NCBI GenBank assembly: GCA_034190875.2 | Contig: CM067348.1 | Coordinates: 43,228,771-43,292,770 of the forward strand | Origin: Urechis unicinctus | Taxonomy: Eukaryota; Annelida; Polychaeta; Xenopneusta; Urechidae | DNA: 64,000 nucleotides | Direction of reading: 5' to 3' | Shown: piece by piece, positions 29,274 through 41,533 of the stretch | How the letters are laid out: each line of letters begins with the position of its first letter | How positions within the stretch are numbered: position 1 is the first letter of the stretch | Made by a program: the position numbers and the translations under genes | Notes under the pieces: model-generated | Seen by the model: the letters and a program-made list of their open reading frames with translations, nothing else | The model's database searches: none | What the model was told of the DNA's origin: nothing

Positions 29274-30339
29274 TTAATCTACTTGTAGACATACACAAGT
29301 GTGATATCGGCTGGTGACTGGCGTTTTGGACGATATCAACTCTTGTAACTAATTTGCAATTGCAATTATTGGAATGTCATCATCAACAATAAGTGCGCCA
29401 CACAGGTTTTGAAATGTAACCTATTTGTTTAAATCAGCTCATTGGGTGATAAGTTGCTCCATCGGCGATGATATGCATAACATCTCCAGAAAGTTATGAA
29501 TAAATTGCAAAATATTCTGCATCGGGCAACGAGCCTTATATATGTAACTCAGTGGTATTCACCAAAGACAATCATGTTGTATTTTGGCCAAAGCTTCTCT
29601 TTCGAATGAAGCAACGCTTGACTTATTTCGATATACAATTGAAGCAGTACAGTCCACTGAACATTGTCTCCTACGACTACCGAGCATTAATGCTTCGTCA
29701 ATCACTGACAACAGTTTTCGTAAACAAACCGCCCTTTGCGCTGATTAGCCTGAAAAGTTCCACATCACAATGAGCGTGATTGATAATTTGTACATAGCAT
29801 ACGTTTCAACTCTGCACTTGCAAGTGCGCTCATGACCCTAGACACAATTTGCAGACACAGTCTCTGCATCGCAACATACATCTTGTGATATCATGCGTGG
29901 TGCTGGCAATGCAAGCAGTTCTTCATATAAATGGTCCGATGACATACGCCCAGATTTTGCGACGTAGGGAAAGTACACATGCCTTACCAATCGGCTTAAA
30001 GAGCTCAAACATTTTCCGATCATAAAATTCACATCATAGGCGACTCGATATGAAATGGAAACGGTTAATGGATGTTTATCATATCAAAGAGCACGAATGA
30101 ACTACCGCTCCACAAACATTTATTATGCGACCTGCAAACAAACACTTATGCATAGTTATTTAGTATCATGGTATAAGCAGCGATTCTAATAGTCGCGTTA
30201 TATCTTGTTATATCTTCACATCTTATGTTACTTGGGCATTATGTACAGTGATGGGTAAATGGCGGTTTGTTATATACTGCGATAAACGAGAACATTCAAA
30301 CCAGGTCGAAACGGTGCTTTGTGCTAATTATTGCCACTT
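29274..30339. other. No recognisable feature
   Basis: The plus frame 29552-29773 has a YFDIQL..SYDYRAL stretch faintly like a CUB core, too weak to call. The minus frame 29838-30032 is unrecognised. Confidence 0.35.
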
Positions 30340-30689
30340 GAATGCAAACCCTAGGCACTCATCTAATACATTACAACACTGTGTTCTTAGAAAATTGCTT
30401 CTGTATGTTAGACTGGTCGGGACACTGTAACAGATCCAGATACATTAACTACAACTGATATTTTTGTAGATGCTGACCTCGAAAGATAGTGATTCAAACA
30501 AGATAGCATATAATATAATATGCTATAGCCTACTCACTGACTGTTGGGTGTCTATATCATCCATCTTGTCCGTTGTATGCAATTCAACGTCTTAAGTTTT
30601 GTACGCCATACTGGCCGCGAGAGATGTTTTCTCCTTCTGTTAATACATCTAGTAACTTCAACTGTCTTCAGCTGTCGAGATATATTGCA

Positions 30690-30756
30690 ACATTTCCATA
30701 TCGATGAATTGCCTGTAATGCAGCACAAGGAGTGTATGCTGTACGCTGATGATTTG
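30690..30756 (+). pseudogene. Possible LINE reverse-transcriptase fragment (YADD region)
   Basis: The frame ends in HIDELPVMQHKECMLYADDL. In CR1/Jockey-type LINE reverse transcriptases an INDLP-like word precedes the catalytic Y-A-D-D by about a dozen residues, and both appear here at the right distance. The usual G-x-P-Q-G-S block just upstream is not recognisable and the frame stops two codons after the motif. If real, it is a short, badly decayed relic; a chance match cannot be excluded. Confidence 0.35.
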
Positions 30757-32194
30757 TAAATAACGCTACGCAGTTAAGGGAAATCTCATAAAATACAACT
30801 ACTCTGGTATTTAAATATACTCCATACGGAATCTTTTAATAGCACACGGCGAAATAGATCAAACGCTCGTTAGTAAAGATGCTAGTATATGATAACATTT
30901 CACTTCTGTTAATGTGAAAAAACATCCATAGGGCGTGTTATCATTTATTTTATTAAATCAGATCGCCCGGAAATCCGAATTGACGAGGTGATCAAATGCC
31001 AGTAATGATAAAGACAATACAGTTTGTAAAAATGTAAACTACAATTTAATGGGAGCAAGCTAGACAATCGTGGCACTTATAATCCGCAACGGAAATAATA
31101 CCAGAATGTTTACTCCTTATTTCATCGCGTATAATGTATCATAGCAAGAGCCCTACCATTCTATAGTAGCGGATTGAATAATTATGTTTTATGGATCCCA
31201 AGAGATTGACCATCCCGCATGTAACGAATTTTATAAGCGGATGATATAAAGACGTATGTATATCCTTGCGATTACCTATATAGCCAATATGCATACCCTA
31301 TAGCTTTTCATACAATACCAAGGTTGTTGCTTCCTCAATATGTATAGTAAGAAGGGTAGAATAGAGGTATGCATTTAAAAACTTTGATAGAATATGCGCC
31401 CGTCACCGCGACACTTTTCCAGCCTTCGTTATCTGTTTAGCGCACGATTGTCAACGCATTTAAGGTTATTTTCGCTAAGAAGACATGAAAAACTAACATT
31501 TAAGGAAGCGCAATTATTCGCCAGCAATATATATGATATCTTTAATAATCTCGATCATTTCATATGAAGTTATTATTAAATTAGTCTCTTGTTATGGCTC
31601 ATGGATGTAACCCCTATTGGCCGTAGAGAATGTTTAAGATTGCCGCATTTCTAATCTAAAAAAACTACTCCAAATAATCCTGAAAAATGATAATACAGGC
31701 TGTGTGTAGAGTTTAAACATACCCAGTATTATAACCATTTGGAGCCGCGATGCATTTATCATAACGACACATTGTCCTATCAGGTAAAAGAGTATCACAC
31801 ATTTAATCCCTGCGCATGTCGACCTGTATATATAGCTAGCCTTTAGTATCACATTGTGTGTGGCAGTAGAGTGTGATATAGCCAAGTTCGGTCAGAGCAG
31901 GATTTGCATATTTATTCCAGTATAACAGGTGTATTATAAATTCGGTGCAAGACGCGGCAGAAAACGCGAATGCAGCATTCTCACAGCATCCGCTGAAAGT
32001 AGGTAGTGATATACCATATGTGCTATGTCTTATGATCAACGTTTGACCAGATTAACAACCCTAAAATGTATGCTTTAAACTCTCTCACTTATAGAGAGGA
32101 CGAGGCACACGCGAGCTTTCGAGTCATATTGTCTCTTGTATCTTATATGTAATCGCAGTGATTGAAGTTTTATCTGCGGCAATTTGTATGTAAA

Positions 32195-32326
32195 AAAGCC
32201 TTTATGATGGGCCCTATCTGGTTTCAATCGTATAAGCTGTTGATAAGTTGTCCCGTTGGCGGAAATATGCAAGGTTGCGATAAGCAAATTTGACCCAAGA
32301 GCGACGAATAAACCATATAGCAGCAT
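32195..32326 (-). CDS. Duplicated signal-peptide-like start, copy A (unknown product)
   Basis: The frame opens with an ATG at 32326 followed by LLYGLFVALGSNLLIATLHI, a hydrophobic run typical of a signal peptide, then SANGTTYQQLIRLKPDRAHH. The related copy at 36424 starts at the same ATG and keeps the same frame over about 42 codons (MTRYGLFVALGSYLLIATL..SGTTYQQ..RLKP). At the DNA level this piece is about 88% identical while the surrounding duplicate is clearly more diverged. That is the pattern expected of a conserved first coding exon. The frame continues open to 32075 in this copy. No splice donor convinced me and no protein family is recognised, so it may be a gene fragment. Confidence 0.35.
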
Positions 32327-32860
32327 ATGCTTTGGACAAGGGATGCCACATATGGGAATATGCTCAGATGCAAGGTCGATCTATTAGACTATTCGCGAGA
32401 ATAATATCGCATAGCCGAATGTCCGTTTCTTTCCCCTGCTTGGCAAATGTACAAGACCACAACGTTTACCAACAATATTCCGGTCAAACTTATAAAAGTG
32501 TTGTCGTACACTAAATACCATTCAAATCGCTCGGCTTAGAAACAAAGATACAAAACCACAACTGTTGCACAAAATACAATAGTAGGTGTTTAAAGTCTGA
32601 ATCAATAACCCAATTGATGGTCTCATGCGAATGGCATGTATTTATTCAGAACTGTTATTGAGGCATATTTCCCAGAAAATTAATAACTTTTGCACCATGA
32701 CTACCGAATTATTTGCTCAATTGTTTGAAATCGTGAGTAACATTAAAAGATATTGTGCAACGATTGTCTTTTTGTGTTGACAACAGATTTCCGCGCAGCC
32801 TTTTACCTAATTTATCCAGTACACAATAGCAAACCCATTTAATATGTCATGTTATTCTTC

Positions 32861-33849
32861 ATAATCTGTGTGCCGCTCAATCAATTGTAAACACCTATAA
32901 TATTATCATATATTAACACGACGAAGTCATTGCGATGGAGACAAATGCACGGCAGAAATAACTTTAAAGTTTATTTCTGACAATACTGTCTATTGCCAAA
33001 ATGTTTGCGCTTATTGCATTGAAATTACAAGTAAAACTATTTACCGGGATAAAATCTAGTAAAACTAGCCCGCTTCGGAATGAAAATACAATGGCAGCAT
33101 GCTCATTAACGAGCTATGATATTGCGGCTTTCTGTCTTTAAAATAAATTGCATTAATAGGTATATTAGAAATTGTCAGGGCAGATGGTTCTGTTCCGATA
33201 CATCATGATGTACGGTTATTTAAATGCATAATGACGGAACAGAATGATTAATGTCCCTTGTGACGCTAACCTGCACCCGTGCTTACGGCTAACAAATAGA
33301 TTGCAGAGACTGCCGGCGAGATCAATCATGAATCCAATTCCGGCAGAGTTAACCTTTTGGACATGTGTAATATCCTTGCTTGATTTAATTATATTCTTGT
33401 TTGCAGGCTCCTATTGTTTTCCCCGTGGATGATTTCTTATATTTCCTTGTAGGTCTGACATTTGTCATTGTACAGATAGAGGCATTATCGACCATCACTG
33501 GCGTTAGACTGAAATAATTTTCAGATCAAAAATCTACGTCTTTATGTTGAATGCAATTTCTTACAATTACTTACAATATGATTTTTAAACCTGGTTCACC
33601 TGGAAAATCAGACTTAGACTATTGAAACATAAACGTGTGTCAAAAAGCACCGCTTTTCCTTCAAAAAGTAGTAAAAATTCACAAACAAAAATGTTAACTT
33701 AAGTTATTTGCACTGGTGAGATTGGAGCACCATCAACAATCGTCCATCAACAGCAGGTTCAAGAACACAAAAAAGCGCATGCAAGCAAATATATTCAAAC
33801 AATGTTGCAAAAGTCATTTTTGCCTATAATTGCCGCATAAGTGTATATC
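32861..33849. other. No recognisable feature
   Basis: Spacer between the two old duplicates. A splice-acceptor-like stretch (tattcttgtttgcag, ending near 33406) and another (ttccttgtag near 33452) occur, but no exon after either is recognisable. Confidence 0.35.
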
Positions 33850-36810
33850 ATTTAAACTTAAGGCACAAACCTATTACATTACAACGCTTTCCTAAGTTGC
33901 TTCTGTATGTTAGACGGATCGGGATAAGTAAATAGATGCATTATCTACAACGGATATTTTTGTGGCAGCAGTTTTCCCCGTGGAAAAAGTACAACTACTC
34001 CGGTAGTAAATATATTTCATTAAAGACGATAAAAACATTGAACGTATTGTATAGTATCGAGTAAGCCTGTCATAAGCTATTTGCGCGGCAAGCTGTGAAG
34101 GAGTGTTCAACGAGCTCCAGATATGTCCACATTGACTTGATTCCTATATAATGCACATGCTTATTATGATAATTTAAACAACCCTTTGCGCATAGATCAA
34201 CATACATAAATATAATGATTTCATTTTTACGGTTATCTGGCCACCGAGAGCATGCTGTAGATGGCGCTGTAGGATTGTCAACATGTTTTTGCCGGAAGAT
34301 TATAATGGCTTGCAGCTGCTCTCGTACGTTTGTTTTTGAGTGTTTTGTGCATTGAAGCATTCCGCCTTACATTAGGCAGGCTTTCAAGAGAGGACTGAGC
34401 GTCATTTGTTTCGCCGGGAAAAGTAATTTTAATAATTTGTCTCACCTAGGTATAATTTCCATGAGGCAAACTTTGAACATTTTCGTCAGTCGGTTTATTT
34501 TACATTTGCGCTCGAGGCTTTTACATCGTTTCACAACTTCATTCCTATTTCGCCATCTGTTATTATGTAGCAAATACATGTAGTGTGGTTAGTTGATGTC
34601 ACTATTTATCACGTGATTGTCTGTGTTGTCTGCAATTCCGGATCTGAGCGAGTATGTACACAGCAAATATAAACATGGTCATAGATCGATGTTAAACAGT
34701 TTATCAGCCAGTTTATCAGCTAGGCAAAAGATCATGTAATATAAAGTGTGAGCGATGAGGGAAAACTACCATGTCATACATGCTATGATATGCACAATTC
34801 TCTTCGTAGCAAATACCTTCAGCCAATACGTTTGCTAATATGGTTGAACGAAAATTCTAGAAAATTATGCCCCTTAATATGGATTATATTTTATTATATT
34901 TTCTATGAACTCATCTTTTGATTACAAACAACGAAATAATTTATACATTCGCAAAAGGTATGCCATTAAAGATGAAAGTTGATGATAATATTTTACCTCT
35001 GCTAATGTGAAAAGATCCATGTGACGTGCAATCATTCAAATTATCAAATCAGGCCACCCGGAAGACCTAAATACCGAGGCGATCAATTCAGCCTTGAATC
35101 TTATTCGATTCAGTTTGTGTGTTTTCGTTTCTCCTTGAATGGCATTTAAAAGCCAGTAATGATAATGAAAACACATTGTGTAAATATTTAAGCTACAATT
35201 TTATTGGAGCAAGCGAGACAATCGTGGCACGTATAATCTACAATGGAAGACAAAATCAGTGTGAATTTGTGTCGCTGCTTCAAATCGGAATTCTCAGAGA
35301 TATATATCTACTTCTTTTATAAAGCATTCAATTACAAAGCGTTACTGCCTATCCACCTAAAAATGAATAGCTGTATTGCGCAAAAGTACAAACAATCAGA
35401 GCAAGTGCCCTACACTCGCTTCCCAGTGGATTGAATAATAATTAGTCATGGATCCCATGAGATTTTGCACGTAACGCAAGTTGTAAGGCGAAGATATATA
35501 GCTGATATATATGCATATTCTAACGTTTAGATTAGATAATTTGCATACCCCATAGCTTTTCCTAAAACGTTGCTGCTGCCTCGAGGTGTAAAGTAGTAAG
35601 GGCAAAATATAGGTATACATTTGACCGCTATTATTGAACAGGCGCTCGTCGCTGCAGCATTAATCCAGCCTTCGTTATCTGTTTAGTGCGAGATTGCCAA
35701 AGCATTTAGCGGTTATTTTCGCCGAGAAGACATGCAAAACTGACATTTAGCATTCAGGAGAGATGTGTCCTGGTTGGTGCACGCTAAGATAAAAGCTTTA
35801 AATGTCCTGAGATTTCATACGAAGTTATTATTAAATTAGACTCTTTTCAGAGCTCATGGATACCACCCTTATTATCCGTAGAGTAGATTGCAAATTCCCG
35901 CTTACTAATCTAGAACGAGTGCACAAAACGAACCCCGATATATGACAATACAGGCTGTTATGACCGTTTAAGCATACGTAGTATTTAAACCATATGGTTC
36001 CGCGATGTATTTGTCATAGCGACCCATTTTCTTATCAGGTGAAAAAGAATCACACATCGTAAACGCGAATGCAGCATTCTCCCAGCATCCGTTTAAAGTC
36101 TGCAGTGATATGCACATATGTGCTGCGTCTTGTGATCATCGTTTGACCAAACCAATATCCTAAAATGTCCATGCATGCTATGAGCTCTCTCACTTATACA
36201 GAGGATAAGGCACACACGAGCTTTCTAGTCATGTTGTCTCGTGTATCTTATATGCATTTGCAGTCATAAAAGTTTTACAATTTGTGTGTCACCATAGCTT
36301 TAGAATGGGTCATATTTGGTTTCAATCGGGTGAACTGTTGATAAGTTGTCCCGCTGGCAGAAATACACAAGGTTGCGATAAGCAAATATGACCCAAGAGC
36401 GACGAATAAACCATATCGCGTCATATGGTTTTAACAAAGGATAACACATATGGGAATATGGATAAATGTTTGGTCGATATGTTTGACTATTTGAGACAAT
36501 AATATCGTATTGCCGTTTAACCGTTCTGTCCACCTGCTTGGCAAATGTTCAGCATCGCAACCTTTACAAACATTTTACCAGTTGCACTCATAAAGGAGAA
36601 ATCGCACAAAATACATCTTTAATCGCTAGGCTTAGAAACACATGATAGAAGCATAATTTTGGAAAGCATAATACGAAGTAAATTGTCTACCATTGCAAAC
36701 ATCTGCCTGGCGTTTTGGGACCTATTTTGTGTTGGTAGCTGATTGCCGTGCAGCCCTTTCACTTAATTCATCCAGTATATGAAAATATACCTATTTAATA
36801 TTTCATATAA
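33850..36810. repeat. Old segmental duplication, copy B
   Basis: Partner of 30340-32860 (anchors given there). It contains about 580 additional bases around 34060-34980 with no recognisable transposon signature. The minus frame 34070-34360 inside this extra piece is unrecognised. Frames at 35119-35322, 35243-35434 and 35396-35620 are not conserved between the duplicates and are probably not coding. Confidence 0.85.
36275..36424 (-). CDS. Duplicated signal-peptide-like start, copy B (unknown product)
   Basis: A frame of 49 codons from ATG 36424, beginning MTRYGLFVALGSYLLIATL, the counterpart of the frame at 32326. The two share reading frame and start codon, and most differences leave residues similar. 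This copy stops after THKL, earlier than copy A, so at least one copy is probably non-functional. No family is recognised. Confidence 0.3.
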   Translation of the reverse strand: MTRYGLFVALGSYLLIATLCISASGTTYQQFTRLKPNMTHSKAMVTHKL

Positions 36811-37310
36811 TATCTCATGTAACCCAGATAAGTCACCGGAGGCAAATGTGATGATGAAAATGGCCTATTTACTGAACAATGAAATTATATAAAAATAATT
36901 GGCAACCAATTGATCAAGTCAGTTAGTTCATTCATTGTCTAATGTCTGCTATTTTTCGTTGCGCATGCACGCGATGCTCACATAATTTGATGCTTTGTAC
37001 CTTAACCCACAAATAGACAAATTCTCAGCTCGCCCATAAATGTACTTAACACAAATGAAAAAGGTAAAAAGAGCGTTCCGCAGAATAACATTTAGCGTTG
37101 AACAATATTAGATGGCTCGAGATATAGCTCCCTAGTTAAATATGAGTGGTGAGTGCCAAATTCGTTTGATACAATGTCGAACCATATCTGCGTGACATCA
37201 AGATAAGTTTATAGAATTTTCCATTCCACCACAAATCGCGCTAACGTAATAATTAACACTGATGCTGTGTTTATAATTCAGCAAGGTAATCGGGTCTTAG
37301 AGAAACTTAC
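36811..37310. other. Spacer or possible intron
   Basis: If the exon at 37311-37543 is real, this stretch is the beginning of its downstream intron on the minus strand. No next exon was identified. Confidence 0.3.
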
Positions 37311-37543
37311 CTGTTAATAACTTTGTTAAGAACATTGATAAAAGGCCAACTGTATAAACAACGATAAAGGGAATAAGACAAAGGAATAAACTCCCTGCTT
37401 GAATATTTATTATACTGCGGACTATGAGGAACGCAAGAAGCAGGGCTCGATATGGTGCTAGGAATATACCTACTGGAGAATACGTGTTGAATAACAACAT
37501 GCCTACGACATAGTTGAACAGAGCGGCAGTCACTCCTAAATCA
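37311..37543 (-). pseudogene. Possible hydrophobic membrane-protein exon
   Basis: The minus strand has an open stretch of about 75 residues rich in membrane-like segments (ALFNYVVGMLLF, then ALLLAFLIVRSI, then SLFLCLIPFIVVYTVGLLSM). It ends exactly at a consensus splice donor, CAG|GTAAGT, with the GT at 37310-37309. Upstream there are a weak acceptor (gatttag near 37545) and a strong polypyrimidine acceptor (gctcccgtttgcag near 37570); the frame from the strong one meets a stop or shifts. It could be one exon of a multi-pass receptor or transporter. The tail faintly resembles the third membrane segment of class C receptors (SMF-x-K-x), which I do not regard as identification. Confidence 0.3.
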
Positions 37544-38383
37544 TATACGCATATTGTTCAACAAGCCTGCAAACGGGAGCAAGAGTTGTAATAAAATGAC
37601 TATTTTGATTGTCTTGCACCAACCACAATCCATGCAGTATGAGAGTATGTGTGTATCGTATGTCATTAAGCGTCAGGGTGAACATGATTGAAATTTAAGC
37701 CAAAAAATGATTGATATCTGTGTGTAAGGAATACCTGGGGGTTGTGTTTTCAAAGCGCTGATAACTACGAAGGCATGAGACTTCAGTTCGGCCTAATGTT
37801 ATTTAAACTGACACAGGAAGTTTTACGGTGCCAACCGAATAGGCTTCCAATTGAGCAAATAAAGCCAATGCACCTGCCCCAGTGGTAACCTATTCGAGCG
37901 CTTGTATCCACTAATTCAATCTAGTGCAAGCACTATACAGATCATCTTTAGCCTATATATGCATTTGGTTTCTAGGAATTTCTTTTATCATTGTTATTCA
38001 AATGTGGTTACCGTCACTCGATATGTGTGTAATACACACAACTATCTCATGAAGTCGGTAGGGGTTGATGCGAGTTGATGGAATAAATCTTGCGTGCTCA
38101 ATTTAATTCAGAGTAACAATAAATCCCATTTCTAATTTATTATGATACTGTATGCCTAGATTGTGTCGCGTATGACAGCGCCGTTAGGTAAATCGGTATT
38201 CCGGTTTAAAAGTGTGCAGTATAGGTATCCATGTCCAAAAACTTCGATTTATTTTAAGCCGTAAGATGCAAGAAACGAGGATAAGTACTTCGTATGATCC
38301 TGTTTAGAAATCATGCTGATTTGGCCGCGCCCGTGCTATTCCTCTTCAAAATATATTTGGCTGTTCGTGATCTTAACACTGAT
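37544..38383. other. Spacer containing one arm of an old repeat
   Basis: Bases 37780-38000 match 44540-44760: both contain taatgtt.tttaaactgacacag, aataggctt, gcacctgcccca and agca ctac/tata..gatcatcttt-like words in the same order. Nothing else is recognised. A short palindromic acaca/tgtgt region lies near 38020. Confidence 0.6.
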
Positions 38384-38691
38384 TCAGAAAGAAATAATAA
38401 AGCAACCATTTTGTATTTTCCATCCATTTTGCTGAGGGAATTTCTCATCACTACCCGAGTAGGTCGCATGCACTGTCTTAACCAAAGCATTTTCTGAGAT
38501 CCGTGGATCGTAAATGGCTATTTGTGTCAATTTTGTTAAGTTTAGAACATATATATGTCCGAATGTTTGATACGTTACCGTGAATTGAAGGGTTGGGTGA
38601 TTGATAACAATAAGTAAACGAATGACATAATTACTCGGAAACTTGGGCCTATAATACGTGTTCCTTAGTGCATAGGTAATGTTCTCTCCGT
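38384..38691 (-). pseudogene. Possible CUB-like exon
   Basis: An open frame of about 100 codons begins just after a good splice acceptor (ttttctcctgtcag, AG at 38692-38693). It contains PKFPSNYVI, then LLIVINHPTLQFTVTYQTF, then IAIYDPR and finally NGWKIQNGCFIISF. This order resembles a CUB domain (P-x-F/Y-P-x-N-Y; hydrophobic strand with F-x-V-T-F-x-x-F; I-Y-D; closing aromatic strand), an extracellular interaction module. The four canonical cysteines are not in place and no clear donor follows before the stop at 38384. It lies between two other membrane-like frames on the same strand, but no gene model joins them convincingly. Confidence 0.33.
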
Positions 38692-38755
38692 CTGACAGGA
38701 GAAAATCCATTTTAACCAATAATGTACATATACTGTGTCGTCTCGTATTCACCAT

Positions 38756-39061
38756 TATTCCCTTACCGTTTAACTATTTATCAGAGCCGTAGCTGTTTAC
38801 TGCGTGACTTAATGTAACTGATGCTGTTACCTGACACCTTATGCTCACATTAAATTTTCAATTCATGATAGTCAATGTATTTGTAGCTCCCGTCGTTAGT
38901 TCCACATTTGGTGGTTCGTTTTGCGTTAATCACCTTGAGTTTATTAACTCAGCTGGAAGGCACACGTCAAACATGTCGATGCTAAAATATCCTAAAAATA
39001 TCTGTGTTATATAGAGCAAAGGAAATACACATATACGCTGTGCATACTATATACAAATCTA
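38756..39061. other. No recognisable feature
   Basis: Unique spacer; nothing recognised. Confidence 0.35.
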
Positions 39062-39190
39062 ATTGAGACATATTTGTTATATTGTTGTAAAATATGGGGA
39101 ACAGAACTAGAATGAATAACTTATATCATCTGAAAAAGAAATGCATTAGACGAATAAAAAAATCACAATCCCACGCTCAAATGTCACTGC
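39062..39190 (+). pseudogene. LINE fragment, C-terminal end of a reverse-transcriptase protein
   Basis: The first frame reads ETYLLYCCKIWG and the next frame continues GN..MNNLYHLKKKCIRRI. Together they match the well-known L-x-Y-C-x-x-x-W-G-N..L-x-x-L-Q-K-K-x-I-R-x-I signature found after the RT domain of CR1/L2/Rex-type LINEs. One base seems to be missing in the GGGG run at about 39096-39100, which shifts the frame. The similarity fades after about 39190, although the frame stays open to 39315. This is a short dead remnant inserted in intergenic DNA. Confidence 0.55.
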
Positions 39191-39315
39191 CAGGGATCCA
39201 TCCATGCTTGTCAGAGGGTAAATTAGGTATAACAATCACATCGAAGAATTCAAACTTTACTCGTCGAGCTTTTACAAAACACCATAGATATCATATGCTT
39301 TCAATGTATCAATAA

Positions 39316-39811
39316 CTGCTTCATTATACAGTTTATATATTTATGTTTGTTATTATACCAAGTAAGAATTAATCTGGAATAATGTCCCCGTTGAACTTGC
39401 TTAAAGTACTGTATATATTACAGGTATATCAATATTATCATGTTGTTGTTTATTGTATGTATTGTGGATGGTGGTTGTGCGCAAATGACGGGGCAATGCC
39501 TTGCAAAATTCCCCAGACTCGTGCCTTGTCCCTTAAAATGTTTCTTATCCTTCTTATAAACCTGTATGGTCGAATATTAACCTATGAAAATGGTGCCTCA
39601 CATAGCCCTTACTGTTTGAATGGATAGCTTTGTCACTAGAGCCGCAATATCTATGCTGTGTTTACTTGGATTACAATGACATGATAAAAAGCCATTATGC
39701 AATACATATCTATAAGCGTCAGTAGATGCTGACGCATGCGTACATTAAAAATGTATTACGTCAATGTCAGAGCACCACCTGGTAGCATATTTGGAGTCCT
39801 AAACTACTCAA
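39316..39811. other. No recognisable feature
   Basis: The plus frame 39382-39627 (81 residues) has no recognisable domain. Confidence 0.35.
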
Positions 39812-40012
39812 TCATAATACCAAAAATAAGTAGAGAGATTGGGTACGAAATTTAATACTGAGGATAAACATGCTCATCACAAAACCCAATGAACAGAACG
39901 TAATTACCATTGTTCCAGCAAATGTGACAACATTGTGGATAGTTGTATCCGGGGAAATTAAATTAATCAAACACAGGTCTCTCGAGCAATCGTAAATGTT
40001 AACAGTTGCCAT
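39812..40012 (-). pseudogene. Possible exon with one membrane segment (unknown)
   Basis: A 66-codon frame with an ATG in good context (accATGG at 40012). It reads MATVNIYDCSRDLCLINLIS, then one hydrophobic segment (VVTFAGTMVITFCSLGFVMSMFILSI) ending in the basic KFRTQS. That layout suits a first membrane pass of a receptor, but the frame stops soon afterwards and no clear donor was found. Unidentified; chance is possible. Confidence 0.2.
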
Positions 40013-41504
40013 GGTATTTATTTATTGATCACGGCAGCCGGTTCTGTGGTCTAGCACTATCTTGTGGGATAAGCGCATTACATTCCCGCCCACAGACACA
40101 GGTAATTTAATATAACACTTTTATACAACGTTAAGAAATGTAGAATTGTCGCCTACCTACATGGCAATCTAGCAGCATAGGTAGCCACACTAGCAACGGC
40201 AAAATAAAAAAAATATTGAGTGTGATATAAATTAAAAGCTCTCGCCGAAATACAGCTATGATTGTAACACCTTTGGTCACTGACAAATGAAACTGACGAG
40301 AGTAGATTAGAACATCACAGAGCCGTGCGCACTAGAATACCACTGCACGCTTTCGGGACGTTTGTCTAATCCGTTCTCAACGACAGGCGATGTTGGGTAT
40401 TTTAAGCAATCACTCATATAATTGTTTGTGCAAGATGCTGACATTTCACTACATCATTTTGAAGTTGGTCTTATGCGCAAGTAAATGAAAAACAATATCA
40501 GTTAGCGGAGCAAACTGACGGAACCGCTCATCTACTGAGTCTGTTCGTGTACTCAACCAAAACATTAAATCAGAAATTACAATGATAACGGATGCAACAT
40601 TTTCACATAACAAGGGAGAAGTTTCTTTATTTACGGATTGGTCTTTGGTATTGTCTCGTTAGCATTACTATATGATTGAATGTCTGGTAACTCGTGTGCT
40701 CGACCAACATATTTGGCAATAACGTTTAGTGGATGTATATTGGTCCCATTCGCAGGTCATCGATCCATCGGCAAGTTGACACTTACTTTATGGTTGATTG
40801 AGGTCGCTCGTCAGCCGTTTTCGATCGCTTTTCTTTCCTATCTTAGCTAATACCCTTAGTCAATAAGTCTCCGATCATTCAAAATCTTAAAGGGTGTGTG
40901 TGCATAGCTGGATCATCATAAAAATCATAACACCCCAACGAGCCAGTCATAACGGTATTAACAGTAGCCGCTGCAGCTGGACATCAAATAATCCCCAAAT
41001 ACTTGGTTAAGGTACCCGTTATATATCAAGGACAGAATAAAATTTACTTGTTCATATACAACGGCAGAATATGAGATGGCACAAAATGTAGCGCGAATTT
41101 GCTAATAATGAGTGAGTGTCTCACCATTCATATGGACATGATTCTGTGTAAAATATGAGTCCACGCGTGCCCACTTGAATTAGGCTCTTTGAAATGAACA
41201 TTTCATAGCAGAATCGAATGACTTCTGCCGTAAGGATGCATGCTCACATACCTGTTGAAAGCACACACTTTAAATCACTTTGATGCTCACATTATCTGCT
41301 GTGCTTCCTGATTGAAAGTTTTATTGTAATAACTAATAAGCTTTATGAGCAGACAATTCACTATTGCCTCCGTCTCTTATTATACAATATTCTAAGGAAT
41401 TCAAGAGCATGATGATCCCTTGTCAGTGCATTTTGATTTGTAATATCATGCATTAAATCGCTTAGCAGTTTTGCTCTGCGCCTTTCTCTCAACCACGGCG
41501 TTGT
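40013..41504. other. No recognisable feature
   Basis: A 1.5-kb stretch without convincing frames or repeats. Confidence 0.4.
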
Positions 41505-41506
41505 TA

Positions 41507-41533
41507 TACCCCTATTCCACACAGACCACGAAT
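41507..41533 (+). repeat. Left terminal inverted repeat of the Harbinger element
   Basis: It begins TACCCCTATTCC and continues to CCACGAAT. It pairs with the right end 42585-42611 with two mismatches, at bases 5-6. Confidence 0.85.

Larger units (their letters stand above)
30340..32860. repeat. Old segmental duplication, copy A
   Basis: Collinear with 33850-36810. Anchors are the word ttgcttctgtatgttagac (30397 and 33898), a stretch ending in gatatttttgt (30460 and 33951), the paired taatgtgaaaa..atccat words (30910 and 35001), aatgggagcaagc.agacaatcgtggcac (31050 and 35203), and the final cagc.ctttcac/ttacctaatt.atccagta (near 32805 and 36765). Copy B has about 580 extra bases between the first and later anchors. 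Identity is around 75% overall but higher around the frame at 32195-32326. Confidence 0.85.

Noticed and set aside
39812-40012. Class C (GABA-B-like) receptor first membrane segment
   Set aside because: Resemblance is limited to a hydrophobic run followed by KFR; the family's following motif is missing. Kept only as an unidentified frame.
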